Shown: positions 9,855 through 18,330, counted from the first letter of the stretch. The stretch is DNA of 64,000 nt from CAYHVK01 sp964360255 (GCA_964360255.1 CAYHVK010000003.1:62001-126000); one strand, 5' to 3'. The notes: generated from the sequence alone by a model not told the origin. Program-made: numbers and translations.

Positions 9855-11012
9855 ATGATTTGGTCAGCTATTTTCGATTCACTTGAACAAATAGTGAAAA
9901 TTGCACGCACACGTCTCATTCAATTCGCAACGGTTTTCACCGCCGCTTTAGTGATGGCCGCATCGCTGGTTTCAGGTGATTCAGGTTCTTTGGATACGGT
10001 TCTTTCTAGTTATCGGGTTTATAATCTTCCTGATGAAACTTTAAAAACTGTGGCCAGCAAATTTGAGATCACTCGTCGTCTTAACGATAAAGTGAATACA
10101 GGTTTTGAAGTGATCGTGCCAGTCAGTCAGCGCCGCGCCTTTTTAGAACTAGCTCCAGAGGCCCTATTAGTTGAGCGCGATATTTCTTTAGAAGTGATGA
10201 ACGTTAAATTTTTGTCTGGCATTGAAAATGGCTACAAAAGTTTCGAGCAGGTGATGGAGCAGCTTTACCAACTCACTCAATCCCACCCCGACATTGCTCA
10301 ACTTATTGAGTACGGTAAAACTCCAAACGGTCATCCGCTGGTGGCACTTAAACTTTCTGATAACGTAGCCACTGATGAAGACGAGCCTGAGCTTATGCTC
10401 ACAGCGGCCACTCACGGTGATGAAATTATCACGACCGAGATTTTGCTAAATTTAATTGATCAATTAGTGGCCGGTTATAAAGTTGATCCACGCCTGACTA
10501 AAATGATCGAAACCCGCGAAATTTATTTTATTCCTGTGGTTAATGCAGATGGCTTTGTGAAGGTTCAGCGCTATGATGGAATGTCTGATCCGAATCGCTC
10601 GTATCCATACCCTGAGAATCCAACAGCTCGCCCGACTCCAAGTATTAATGCTTTAATCAATTTCTTTAACTCGCGTAATTTTGCTGGTTCTATAGATTTT
10701 CATGCCTACGGCGAGATGATCATGTACCCATGGGCATACACATATGCCCAGGTTGAAAACAAAGACATGGCTATTTTTAATCCCCTCACTCAGAAAATGG
10801 CACAAACGAATTCATATAAGTACGGCCCGATTTCTAAAGTGATCTACGTGGCAAAGGGTTCAAGCGCTGATTATTACTACTGGCAGAAGCGCACCATCGC
10901 CATTGCCATTGAGGTGGGTCACTCAAAAGCTCCGCATCCCAGTCAGATTCCATCTTACACGGCTGAACAAGCTGAAGCCACTTGGCGTTTTATTGAAAGT
11001 TTTGGTCAGTAA
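9855..11012 (+). CDS. M14-family zinc carboxypeptidase, exported
   Basis: A metallocarboxypeptidase of 385 aa with a hydrophobic N-terminal segment (about residues 20-40) acting as signal or anchor. The metal site is seen as H187-x-x-E190 (THGDEIITTE) and distal H283 (SIDFHAYGE); the catalytic Glu is E353 (IAIEVGHSK). The region before residue 120 resembles an inhibitory prodomain or recognition domain. A GGGGGAA ribosome-binding site precedes the ATG. Members cleave C-terminal residues from peptides or act on murein peptides; the specificity pocket cannot be read here. It converges with the methyltransferase gene, 3 bp apart. Confidence 0.88.
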   Translation: MIWSAIFDSLEQIVKIARTRLIQFATVFTAALVMAASLVSGDSGSLDTVLSSYRVYNLPDETLKTVASKFEITRRLNDKVNTGFEVIVPVSQRRAFLELAPEALLVERDISLEVMNVKFLSGIENGYKSFEQVMEQLYQLTQSHPDIAQLIEYGKTPNGHPLVALKLSDNVATDEDEPELMLTAATHGDEIITTEILLNLIDQLVAGYKVDPRLTKMIETREIYFIPVVNADGFVKVQRYDGMSDPNRSYPYPENPTARPTPSINALINFFNSRNFAGSIDFHAYGEMIMYPWAYTYAQVENKDMAIFNPLTQKMAQTNSYKYGPISKVIYVAKGSSADYYYWQKRTIAIAIEVGHSKAPHPSQIPSYTAEQAEATWRFIESFGQ

Positions 11013-11015
11013 TTT

Positions 11016-12179
11016 TTAAATTTTCTTAAGCTGCCACAAGCTCGTGATTTCTTTGGCGCGGGCTTGATAAAGCAAATCGTCTCCAGCATGAGCTTTACTA
11101 TGGCGAGGTTGCGTTTCTAAGCGATTCAAAACTTTCAAGCCACCTGCGGTGATCCAACTCTCAAGATCTTCTTTGGCCCGCAAGCCTAAATGCTCCGCCA
11201 AATCAGACATAACCAGCCACGCTTCGCCGTGGTCTGAGAGGTGAGCCGCTACGCTCGCTAAGAAGGCTTTCGTCATCCGACTGTCTTCATCATAAACCGC
11301 TTGTTCAACCGCTGAAGTGGCTCGTGCCGGAACCCACGGCGGATTACAAACAATCAAATCGGCTAAGCCTTCAGGAAACAAATCTGTTTTTTCTAAAGTC
11401 ACATGCTTTGAGAGACCAAGTCTGGCAAGATTATCTGTGGCACAAGCCAGCGCCTGGGGGCTGAGATCTGTTGCAATAATATTCTTCACCCCTCGCTTGG
11501 CAAGTAAAGCCGCGATGACTCCGGTGCCGGTGCCAATATCAAAGGCGCGTCCTAGTGGTGAAGGCAGAGCCGCTTTGGCCACTAAATCTAAATACTCTCC
11601 ACGCACCGGAGAAAAAACTCCGTAATGAGGATGAATGGATCCTTCAAGAACAGGAATCAGAACGCCTTTTTTGCGCCACTCGTTGGCGCCGATAAAACCG
11701 AGAAGTTCTCTTAGGCTCATAACAAAGCCTGCCCCTGAAAACCCATTGTCATTGGTGGCATCATCTAACTGCGCCCCCAATGCTCCTCGAATTGCATCAG
11801 CCGCATCAGGTGCGCGTCCTAAATCGATAGAGAGATCAGGCTCAATTTCAATCAATAAACGCGAAAGCAACTGGGCGCGATGAGCCTGGGCTTGTCGGTG
11901 CTGATGAAACAAATCTTTAGGAGATTTAATATCTGTGGTTTTTTTTCTTGAAGCCTGACTCTCAATTCGTCTCTCAACCGCTTGCAAAAGTTGCTTTGCA
12001 TTCTGAAAATCACCACGCCAAAGAAAAGCCGAACCTTGAGAGGCGGACTGATAAAAAACATCCGCTTTCAAAGTGTCGTCCGCAGTTAAAATTTTCTTCG
12101 GCGGGGAGAGGTGGGATTGCGAAATCCAATTTCGGCTTTCGCTTTGGCCATTTTCTTCCCATACGATTTGATGAGTCAT
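11016..12179 (-). CDS. class I SAM-dependent methyltransferase with NPPW motif
   Basis: The C-terminal half has motif I AFDIGTGTGVIAALLA, an acidic motif II (ATDLS) and the N279-PPW catalytic motif typical of enzymes that methylate amide or exocyclic amino groups (PrmB/PrmC, RsmC, RlmG types). The N-terminal 180 residues are a separate domain containing FLWRGDFQNAKQLL, so the protein (387 aa) has the two-domain size of rRNA guanine-N2 methyltransferases. The target, rRNA or a release factor/ribosomal protein, is not decidable by eye. It is divergent from the L,D-transpeptidase gene (63 bp). Confidence 0.8.
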   Translation of the reverse strand: MTHQIVWEENGQSESRNWISQSHLSPPKKILTADDTLKADVFYQSASQGSAFLWRGDFQNAKQLLQAVERRIESQASRKKTTDIKSPKDLFHQHRQAQAHRAQLLSRLLIEIEPDLSIDLGRAPDAADAIRGALGAQLDDATNDNGFSGAGFVMSLRELLGFIGANEWRKKGVLIPVLEGSIHPHYGVFSPVRGEYLDLVAKAALPSPLGRAFDIGTGTGVIAALLAKRGVKNIIATDLSPQALACATDNLARLGLSKHVTLEKTDLFPEGLADLIVCNPPWVPARATSAVEQAVYDEDSRMTKAFLASVAAHLSDHGEAWLVMSDLAEHLGLRAKEDLESWITAGGLKVLNRLETQPRHSKAHAGDDLLYQARAKEITSLWQLKKI

Positions 12180-12242
12180 AAGAGTTTTTACCTACATTAC
12201 CGTATTATTGCAAAGTTGCTGTAAATTTGGTGGGATAGTCCT

Positions 12243-13151
12243 ATGAAAAGTACGCGTTTCACCATTTACTTTTTACCAGCATTAGCCTTAGCTTTGCTTC
12301 TTGGAGCCATCAGCCAGCTCGGCTTAGCTCAAGACCCACTGCCTGCGCCGACTGGTAACGGTGAAGTCATTGTGATTGTCGATAAGACAAAGCATGAACT
12401 GCACTTGGCCCGCGTACAAAATGGTTATGAGATCTTTAAGACTTACCCAGTGACCACCGGTAAAAACTCTGGCGATAAAATGGTTGAAGGAGATTTGAAA
12501 ACTCCTGAGGGCATTTATCAGTTTTCGCAAAGATACAATCAATCTCAGCTGAAGAAAAAATTCGGCATCATGGCCTTCTACATCGACTATCCAAACTTAA
12601 TAGATAAGAGTGAGAAAAAGACCGGCTTCGATATTATGCTCCACTCAACAGATGACCCCGCTCGTTTGGCTCGTCCGCAAGATTCTGATGGCTGCGTTGT
12701 CGTGAACGATGAGCGTATCAAAGAAATTGACCCCTTTATTATTCCGCAAAAAACCATGATTTTAATTTATGACGAGTTGAAGCCCGCGTACTTACTGCCC
12801 GGGACTACCGAAAAAGTAAAAACGGTTTTTGACACTTGGCTTAAAGCTTGGTCTGAGAAAGATCTCGAAGCCTATATCGCACTTTATTCAAAAAACTTCC
12901 GCGGTAAAAACATGAATCGCGATCAATACAAAATCTATAAAGGTTTTTTAAATAAAAAGTACGACACGATTAAAGTGACGGCGAGTGATATTCGATATTT
13001 CACTCATCCAAAATACAGCATGGTCACTTACCATCAGCAATACCTTGCGACTTATAAGGGTGGTCGTGAGGCCTTTAATGTGTCTTCACGTAAGCGTCTT
13101 TATTTGATTCCTGAAGACGGCGCGCTTAAAATCTTCTCTGAAGGAAATTAA
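12243..13151 (+). CDS. L,D-transpeptidase (YkuD) with SnoaL-like C-terminal domain
   Basis: An exported enzyme: signal peptide over residues 1-29 (cut near GLAQD), YkuD domain about 38-175 with H134 (MLHSTDD) and catalytic C151 in SDGCVVV, which replaces the usual SHGC with an Asp at the His position. Residues 190-302 form an NTF2/SnoaL-like domain (FDTWLKAWSEKDLEAYIALYS), a combination common in proteobacterial YkuD proteins. L,D-transpeptidases make 3-3 peptidoglycan cross-links or exchange terminal D-amino acids. In Bdellovibrio such enzymes act on prey and self walls; that role here is inference. It converges with pldA. Confidence 0.88.
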   Translation: MKSTRFTIYFLPALALALLLGAISQLGLAQDPLPAPTGNGEVIVIVDKTKHELHLARVQNGYEIFKTYPVTTGKNSGDKMVEGDLKTPEGIYQFSQRYNQSQLKKKFGIMAFYIDYPNLIDKSEKKTGFDIMLHSTDDPARLARPQDSDGCVVVNDERIKEIDPFIIPQKTMILIYDELKPAYLLPGTTEKVKTVFDTWLKAWSEKDLEAYIALYSKNFRGKNMNRDQYKIYKGFLNKKYDTIKVTASDIRYFTHPKYSMVTYHQQYLATYKGGREAFNVSSRKRLYLIPEDGALKIFSEGN

Positions 13152-13153
13152 AC

Positions 13154-14119
13154 CTAATTATTTTCTAAATTTTTCTCTTGACGTTTTTTTCGTCTGATAA
13201 TGTCGGTGTTCTCATCACTAAAGTCGGCGGGGCCATTATCTAAAAAGTTTTCAAGGGCGATGCCGATACCGAAGCGCTGAACAGATTCATTGTATTCAAT
13301 CAGTGATCGCCCGTAACCACCATCGAAGCTGACGAGCCAGCGAAACCCGTCTTTCCAGGGATAAGAGTAGCGTACGGTGCCGCCGAATTTTTCAGAGCCA
13401 ATTTGCGTACTCACATTGAAGCTATGTTTGCCAATGACCTTAATGAATTCAACATCACCGTAACCCATATATTTGTAAATATCGTGGTTTTGATCTGTTC
13501 GTTGGTTTTTCGGCAGCCGATACCAGCCAGTTACAATCATCGATACAAATGAGGCATCAACGAAAGTTCGAGCAATGAGACGATCCCAGCTGCGTGAGAG
13601 CAATTTAATTTGGCCATTGGAGTTGTGCATGTAACCGAAATCGAAGGCGCTGAACTCAAGGCCTAGAATTTTACTGGGTTGCTTATCCATATGACGGGCA
13701 AATATTTCTGGAGTGTAATTGGTCTCACGAAAAGGTCGCGACCATTCATCATTGTAAAGCTGCCACCAAGCGTGATGGGTATAGCCGAAAAAGAGATCCC
13801 AATTGGATTTTGCGATTTCACGATACACCGGAAGCAAAAAACTCACTTGAAATTCAGCTTCGATTTTTTCGTAATAAGCATTATGAGCATTTTCTGGCTC
13901 AATGGCTTTAAACTCATTGTAAAGCTTTTCATTCGGTGACCAATTGTACACCACCGGCAGAATAAAAGAGCCTTTGTGATAGGGCAGAGAGTACTTGGAT
14001 TTTAATAAATTATCGTATTCGCCACGGCGCTGAGAAAACCATCCTTCTGCGGCAAAAGCTGAAGATGCAGTCAGTAAACTAAGAGTGAAGAGTGAAAGAA
14101 GACTAGAGGTCAGGCGCAT
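13154..14119 (-). CDS. pldA: outer-membrane phospholipase A (OMPLA)
   Basis: The signal peptide ends SSAFA-A near residue 24. The mature part is a 12-strand-type beta-barrel. The OMPLA catalytic block GYMHNSNGQ (H165, S167) is followed by the family SRSWDR motif, and PFRETNYTPE upstream is also diagnostic. The enzyme hydrolyses acyl ester bonds of phospholipids in the outer leaflet as a calcium-dependent dimer. The usual HESNG reads HNSNG here (Glu to Asn), leaving His and Ser intact. In a predator it could act on the prey or the cell's own outer membrane; that is inference. Confidence 0.92.
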   Translation of the reverse strand: MRLTSSLLSLFTLSLLTASSAFAAEGWFSQRRGEYDNLLKSKYSLPYHKGSFILPVVYNWSPNEKLYNEFKAIEPENAHNAYYEKIEAEFQVSFLLPVYREIAKSNWDLFFGYTHHAWWQLYNDEWSRPFRETNYTPEIFARHMDKQPSKILGLEFSAFDFGYMHNSNGQIKLLSRSWDRLIARTFVDASFVSMIVTGWYRLPKNQRTDQNHDIYKYMGYGDVEFIKVIGKHSFNVSTQIGSEKFGGTVRYSYPWKDGFRWLVSFDGGYGRSLIEYNESVQRFGIGIALENFLDNGPADFSDENTDIIRRKKRQEKNLENN

Positions 14120-14245
14120 AGATCGGATGTTTATAGTCGCGGCTTATAGATGATGCAAGACCTATATTCGTTACAAAAATAGTCCTCGATTATTTAATGG
14201 AACTCAGATAGACTGAGCGTAACTCATTTAATTCTAGGAGGGCCT

Positions 14246-14293
14246 ATGATTGTAAATTCAAACAATAGATATCAGGCTCTCTGTCTATCTTAA
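14246..14293 (+). CDS. possible 15-residue leader peptide upstream of rsgA
   Basis: An ATG at 14246 sits 4 nt after a near-perfect Shine-Dalgarno AGGAGG (14236-14241) and opens a 15-codon frame, MIVNSNNRYQALCLS, ending TAA at 14291. It lies 73 nt before the RsgA start, in the same direction. A strong ribosome-binding site for so short a frame suggests real translation, possibly a regulatory leader or an unannotated micropeptide. No attenuator hairpin is obvious. Low certainty. Confidence 0.4.
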   Translation: MIVNSNNRYQALCLS

Positions 14294-14365
14294 AACCAGA
14301 AAATTTTTTTTATATTGCAAGTTCTGAGAGTCGAGCTTGCGCCCTAATTTTTTGGAGTTTTTTAA

Positions 14366-15457
14366 ATGTTTTCAGATGAAATCAAGCGCCTGTGGGGTTT
14401 TCACCCTCAGCAGGAAGCTTTTTATAATACCTATTTAGAAGAGAATCAGTTTTTGCTTCCGGCTCGAGTGATGTTCTCGAGTCATAAATTGTATCGAGTG
14501 AGAGTTCTTGGTGCTGCTGATGAACGGATCGCAAAAGTGCGCGGTCATTTCTACAGTGACAAACGTGATTTGCCAGTTGTCGGAGATTGGGTCACGGTAG
14601 AGCTATCGCCGGGAGACCACGAGCATTTGCCGATCACTGAGGTTTTACCTCGGCGATCGAGTCTTGAGCGTCCTGATTATGCTCGGGGTAAGCAGACGCT
14701 GTTAGCAAATGCTAATGCGGTCGTGCTTGTCACAAGTTTTAATGATGATTTGAACTTGCGTCGTCTTGAGCGTGGTGTAGCCATGATCGAAGATGGGGGT
14801 GCTAAGCCGGTTATCGTCGTGAATAAATATGATCTGGTGAATGTTGAGCAAGCCACACAGATTATGAATGAGCTCAGTGAGCGTTTTCGCGAAGTGCAAA
14901 TCTTCGCAGTATCAGCCCACAAGGGTGTCGGGTTAGTAGAGCTGACTGATTCCATTCATCCGGGCCAGAGTATTGCTTTTCTTGGAATGTCAGGGGTTGG
15001 TAAATCAACTTTGGTGAATGCGATTTTAGGTTCGGACAAACTTGAAACCAGCGCCATTCGCGAAGAGGATAGTCGCGGTCGTCATACCACCACTCATCGT
15101 GAGCTTGTTCAAACGAGCCACGGCTTTTGGCTGCTCGATAGTCCGGGTCTTCGTGAATTCAGCTTAACCGACGAGGGCGATGGTCTTGATCGTACGTTTC
15201 AAGATTTAGCAGATCTTATGATGACCTGTCGCTTTGGCGATTGCTCGCATGACACTGAACCTGGTTGCGCCATAAAGGCCGCTCTTGAGTCAGGAAGCAT
15301 CTCGGCCGATCGCTGGCAGAACTACTTAAAGATGAAGCGCGAAGCTGAATTCCACGTGCGTAAGCGTGATGGAGCTTTCTTAAGTGAGCGTAAGAAAGCA
15401 TGGGCCAAGCGTGCCACTGAGATGCGCCAGCGCGTGAAAGCTAAGGACAAAAAGTAG
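14366..15457 (+). CDS. rsgA: ribosome small-subunit maturation GTPase RsgA
   Basis: This is a circularly permuted GTPase: an N-terminal OB fold (about 30-110), then the G domain in the order G4 (VNKYDLV), G1 (GMSGVGKSTLVN), G3 (LLDSPGLREF). A C-terminal zinc-binding segment follows (CRFGDCSHDTEPGC). RsgA checks late 30S assembly and releases RbfA. Its 363 aa match the family. The ATG at 14366 has GGAG about 9 nt upstream. A 15-codon frame with a strong ribosome-binding site lies just before it. Confidence 0.95.
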   Translation: MFSDEIKRLWGFHPQQEAFYNTYLEENQFLLPARVMFSSHKLYRVRVLGAADERIAKVRGHFYSDKRDLPVVGDWVTVELSPGDHEHLPITEVLPRRSSLERPDYARGKQTLLANANAVVLVTSFNDDLNLRRLERGVAMIEDGGAKPVIVVNKYDLVNVEQATQIMNELSERFREVQIFAVSAHKGVGLVELTDSIHPGQSIAFLGMSGVGKSTLVNAILGSDKLETSAIREEDSRGRHTTTHRELVQTSHGFWLLDSPGLREFSLTDEGDGLDRTFQDLADLMMTCRFGDCSHDTEPGCAIKAALESGSISADRWQNYLKMKREAEFHVRKRDGAFLSERKKAWAKRATEMRQRVKAKDKK

Positions 15458-15459
15458 CG

Positions 15460-15496
15460 GTCTGGCTTGAGCCAATGCTGGTGGTTTAAGCCAGAC
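15460..15496 (+). terminator. hairpin after rsgA, probable terminator
   Basis: GTCTGGCTT (15460-15468) pairs perfectly with AAGCCAGAC (15488-15496) across a 19-nt loop, right after the rsgA stop. Only a short GTTTATC follows, so the terminator is weak. Confidence 0.5.
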
Positions 15497-15592
15497 GTTT
15501 ATCTCGAAAAGGCTTCCGCGATTTACAATTTGTAAGTTCGCGGTACCCTTTACATAGGCTTATTTATTAGTCCATTAAGAAACGGAGTTCTT

Positions 15593-16135
15593 ATGTCATT
15601 GTTCGGAAAACAAATGCGCTTAGGTATTATGCTTTTTGCTGCGGGTATTATGTCTTTAGCAACCGGTTGTGCATCGGGTGGATTCAAACTCACACGCAGT
15701 TATGCAGGTTTCGTAAATAAGCAGAATATTATTCTTAGAATTATTCTCTACATTCTTACATCGATTGTTTTTGCTGTAACGATGTTGATTGATATGGTTG
15801 TTTTCAACACGATGGATTTTTGGAATGGCCGGGTTTCTCAAGGCGATTATAAATTCGATCAAGATGGTACGGCGTACGCTGTGAACCATAAAATTCTTGA
15901 TAACGGTCTTCGTCGCTCACACATAGAGGTGTTCAACCAAGAAACGAATACAAAAATTCAAGATGTGGTTCTTCAAGAAACGCCTGAGTTTGATATTGAA
16001 GTTTTTGTGAATGGTAAACTCAAAGGTCGCGTAGCCGATATTAGTTCGGTGCCGCAAGTGAGTTTATTCAACAGCAAAGGTGAGGCCACAACTCGTCCGC
16101 TTTGGTCAGATGTTGAGTGGTTGGCAATTAAGTAG
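15593..16135 (+). CDS. DUF3332-family lipoprotein
   Basis: A 180-aa exported protein with lipobox ATGC and lipidated Cys26 (SLATGCASGGF). Next come the features of the DUF3332 family: FKLTRSYAGFVNKQN, then a membrane-like segment ILRIILYILTSIVFAVTML, then a VVFNTMDFWNG motif. The C-terminal 90 residues are soluble and beta-rich. The function of the family is unknown. Its 3' end overlaps that of the convergent Cys-cluster protein gene by 8 bp. Confidence 0.75.
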   Translation: MSLFGKQMRLGIMLFAAGIMSLATGCASGGFKLTRSYAGFVNKQNIILRIILYILTSIVFAVTMLIDMVVFNTMDFWNGRVSQGDYKFDQDGTAYAVNHKILDNGLRRSHIEVFNQETNTKIQDVVLQETPEFDIEVFVNGKLKGRVADISSVPQVSLFNSKGEATTRPLWSDVEWLAIK

Positions 16136-16517
16136 TCGAGGGGCAGAACCCAAGGCGATTACCTGCCTGAGTCGGGAAGGATCGGCAGGTGTTGGGACGT
16201 TTATCATAGACTGAGCACAGCCTATTTTTCTCTCCTAAAAATAGGCAATCCCCATTAGGTCTTTGCGTGAGCATAAAGAGCTGAGTCGATTCGCGGTAAG
16301 ATTGAATAAGGCCTTCTTTTTTCAAACGCTGAGCGAGTTTTTTGCGACCGTCTTCAATATCGTCTTCGGTGGCAAAACCGAGACGAATTAGATCTTCGAT
16401 TTTAATTTCAACCGGCATAGTACAGCAGGTGCCGATACATGAACGGCAGAGGCTTTCTTTGTACTTCACCCAAGTTCTTGGGTCATCTTTATTGATTTTT
16501 AACTCAGGCGACGGCAT
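16128..16517 (-). CDS. YkgJ-type cysteine-cluster protein (zinc/iron chelating)
   Basis: A 129-aa protein with the Cys spacing of the YkgJ/UPF0153 family: CRSCIGTCC near residue 22, then C-LFLGEKNRLC-SVYDKRPNTC-RSFP, and a final C near the end. The family is thought to bind Zn or Fe(-S); its role is unclear. The neighbours offer no functional hint. The ATG at 16517 has no strong ribosome-binding site, so the start is approximate. Confidence 0.78.
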   Translation of the reverse strand: MPSPELKINKDDPRTWVKYKESLCRSCIGTCCTMPVEIKIEDLIRLGFATEDDIEDGRKKLAQRLKKEGLIQSYRESTQLFMLTQRPNGDCLFLGEKNRLCSVYDKRPNTCRSFPTQAGNRLGFCPSTT

Positions 16518-16585
16518 TCGAGATTGATACCGAGAAATTTATTTATCGGCTAGTTTTTTCTGAAATTGTCCGGCACTTAAAATGC

Positions 16586-16618
16586 AAAAGGGATTCTTGC
16601 TCTCGCAGAATCCCTTTT
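16586..16618. terminator. 12-bp perfect hairpin before a small ORF
   Basis: AAAAGGGATTCT (16586-16597) is perfectly complementary to AGAATCCCTTTT (16607-16618) with a 9-nt loop. The flanking A and T runs would let it terminate transcription in either direction. It is also positioned to be a 5' structure of the small membrane-protein gene that starts 36 nt later. Confidence 0.6.
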
Positions 16619-16653
16619 GGTGCTCAATTCCTTTTGACCGAAAGGAGCCAAGC

Positions 16654-16767
16654 ATGAAGAAAACAAGTAAGTATGTTTTAGTTCGGCAGATTTTAGCGGT
16701 AACTAAAGATGTTCTGGTAATTGTTGGGCTTTTGCTCGCGATTGCCGTGAAGCTTCAGCTGTTGTGA
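16654..16767 (+). CDS. 37-residue single-span membrane peptide
   Basis: An ATG at 16654 follows AAAGGAG with good spacing. The product starts MKKTSKYVLVRQIL, has one hydrophobic helix (VLVIVGLLLAIAV) and ends KLQLL: a basic N-terminus plus one transmembrane segment. A longer frame back to 16582 exists but lacks a ribosome-binding site. This size and layout is shared by small regulatory membrane proteins and type I toxins; nothing identifies which. It sits behind a stable hairpin. Confidence 0.5.
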   Translation: MKKTSKYVLVRQILAVTKDVLVIVGLLLAIAVKLQLL

Positions 16768-16933
16768 GGATTAGGCTCTGACGTGTTCGCCCCGGATTAA
16801 TGCTAGACCTGTGGACGGGTGACTGCGAGGGCGCTATTTAGAAGACGTCGACTTTATTTTCGAGGAGGCGCTTGAGAAGGAGATCGAACATAGCCTATTG
16901 CTTTAAAATGGGCGAGTGCTTTTTTAAAAGACA

Positions 16934-16957
16934 TGCGCCGCTATTTCTAGCGGCGCA
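16934..16957 (-). terminator. terminator of the SDR gene
   Basis: TGCGCCGCTA and TAGCGGCGCA form a perfect 10-bp GC-rich stem with a TTTC loop, 24 bp beyond the stop of the minus-strand dehydrogenase gene. On that strand it is followed, after a few bases, by TTTT. Confidence 0.65.
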
Positions 16958-16980
16958 CGAAGATAGGACGGTGCGGGGAA

Positions 16981-17730
16981 TTAGAGCTGGGCGATTCCGC
17001 CGTCAACGGAGATATCTGAACCCAGTATAAAAGACGAATCATCGGATGCTAAAAAGAGTACTGTTCTTGCGATTTCGTTGACTGTGCCCAAGCGTTTGAG
17101 CGGCACCAGTGTGGCCATATGCTCGTGGGTCTGTTTCACTTCTTCGGCGCTTGCGCCCGTACGTGCGAAGATCGGTGTATCGATCGGACCTGGGCTTAAA
17201 CTGTTCACACGAATTTTTTTGCTGAGAAGATCTGTGGAGAGAGTTTTTGCTAAATTCACAACGGCGGCTTTTGTTGCGCTATAAACTGACGCGTTCGGAA
17301 AGCCCATCTGTGCCACAACCGAACCATTCAAGATAATTGATCCACCATTTTTAAATAGGGGAGCGATCTTCTGAACGAGAAATAGAGGGCCTTTCACGTT
17401 GGTATTAAATGTGTTATCGAAATGTTCTTCCGTCACTTCTTCAAGCGGAACGAAACTCGCAATACCGGCATTAATAAATGCGGCATCTAAGTGACCGAAT
17501 TCTTTTTTAATAGTTTCAGCTAGAGCCGAAATGTCTTTAAGGTCTCCTGAATCACTGACAGCCATTTTAGCTTTGGGCCCGAGTTCTTTAAGGGCAGCTG
17601 TCAGAGTTTCTTTATTGCGACCGGTAATGAAAACCTCCGCTCCTTCACGAATAAACTCTTTTGCGGTTTCAAAACCCATTCCGCTATTGCCACCTGTAAC
17701 TAGAACTTTTTTACCTGTAAAACGACTCAT
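16981..17730 (-). CDS. short-chain dehydrogenase/reductase (SDR)
   Basis: A classical 249-aa SDR: NAD(P)-binding TGGNSGMG near the N-terminus, NAG motif (INAGIAS), catalytic Ser (LNGSVVAQ) and YSATK with Tyr and Lys, and the C-terminal ISVDGGIAQL ending common in FabG-like SDRs. The substrate is unknown. AAGGAGG precedes the ATG. It is divergent from an Rrf2 regulator gene across 150 bp that contain a palindrome, so it is probably that regulator's target. Confidence 0.9.
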   Translation of the reverse strand: MSRFTGKKVLVTGGNSGMGFETAKEFIREGAEVFITGRNKETLTAALKELGPKAKMAVSDSGDLKDISALAETIKKEFGHLDAAFINAGIASFVPLEEVTEEHFDNTFNTNVKGPLFLVQKIAPLFKNGGSIILNGSVVAQMGFPNASVYSATKAAVVNLAKTLSTDLLSKKIRVNSLSPGPIDTPIFARTGASAEEVKQTHEHMATLVPLKRLGTVNEIARTVLFLASDDSSFILGSDISVDGGIAQL

Positions 17731-17783
17731 TAGAGCCTCCTTATATGCCTAGAGATCCTTAAATGTATCTCATATGGGTACAT

Positions 17784-17805
17784 ATTAGATCTCTCTTGAT
17801 CTAAT
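17784..17805. promoter_or_regulatory. inverted repeat, probable Rrf2-family operator
   Basis: ATTAGATC and GATCTAAT form 8-bp perfect arms around a 6-bp spacer, in the middle of the intergenic region between the SDR gene and the Rrf2 gene. The size suits a dimeric winged-helix regulator. That Rrf2 binds here is inference. Confidence 0.5.
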
Positions 17806-17830
17806 TGCAACAATAAAAAGTACATTTAAA

Positions 17831-17859
17831 TTGATTTTTAGCTAGATACTTGATACTCT
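17831..17859 (+). promoter_or_regulatory. sigma-70-like promoter of the Rrf2 gene
   Basis: TTGATT and TACTCT are separated by 17 bp, 22 bp before the start codon and upstream of an AGGAGGG ribosome-binding site. Match by eye only. Confidence 0.4.
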
Positions 17860-17880
17860 TAAAGAACTTAGGAGGGCCAC

Positions 17881-18294
17881 ATGGTTGACACACGATTTCC
17901 TGTCTCAGTTCATATCATGACGAGCCTGGCCTATCACAGGCCCAATCTGATCAGTTCTGAACAGCTGGCTGTCGGCATCAAAACCAATCCTAGCTTTATT
18001 CGTAAGCTTGTTGTCGCTCTTTCTGCCGCGGGGCTAGTTGAGTCAGTGCGTGGTAAAACAGGCGGAATCCGAATTGCGAAAAATCCTAAAGATATTACGC
18101 TTGATCAAATCTATAAAGCTGTCTCAGATAATGCATTAATGGCCGTGCCGAATAAAACTCCCAACAAGAGCTGCGCCATAAGCTGTGGCATTGGCAATAT
18201 TCTTTGTAAGCTGGCTCAAGAGATTGAAGAGCATACGATCAAGCAGTTAGCTAAGAAAAATCTCAGTGAGATTTTAGGACAGGTCGAAAAATAA
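17881..18294 (+). CDS. Rrf2-family transcriptional regulator
   Basis: A 137-aa winged-helix regulator; ISSEQLAVGIKTNPSFIRKLVVALSAAGLV is the HTH region and GKTGGIRIAK the wing. It has three Cys (SCAISCGIGNILC, spacing x3 and x6) near the position where Fe-S-binding members carry theirs, but the spacing differs from IscR and NsrR, so Fe-S binding is uncertain and thiol sensing possible. It is divergent from the SDR gene and convergent with an alpha/beta hydrolase gene. Confidence 0.85.
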   Translation: MVDTRFPVSVHIMTSLAYHRPNLISSEQLAVGIKTNPSFIRKLVVALSAAGLVESVRGKTGGIRIAKNPKDITLDQIYKAVSDNALMAVPNKTPNKSCAISCGIGNILCKLAQEIEEHTIKQLAKKNLSEILGQVEK

Positions 18295-18320
18295 GCGCTC
18301 TTTTTCAAGAGCGCTTTTAT
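18293..18320. terminator. bidirectional terminator, Rrf2 gene / hydrolase gene
   Basis: AAGCGCTCTT and AAGAGCGCTT form a perfect 10-bp stem with a TTTC loop between two convergent genes, with T-rich sequence after it on both strands. Confidence 0.8.
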
Positions 18321-18330
18321 AGAACATAAT

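Noticed and set aside
16568..16584. Possible fourth sigma-54 promoter CGGCAC-TTAAA-ATGC
   Set aside because: Two mismatches to the consensus at key positions.
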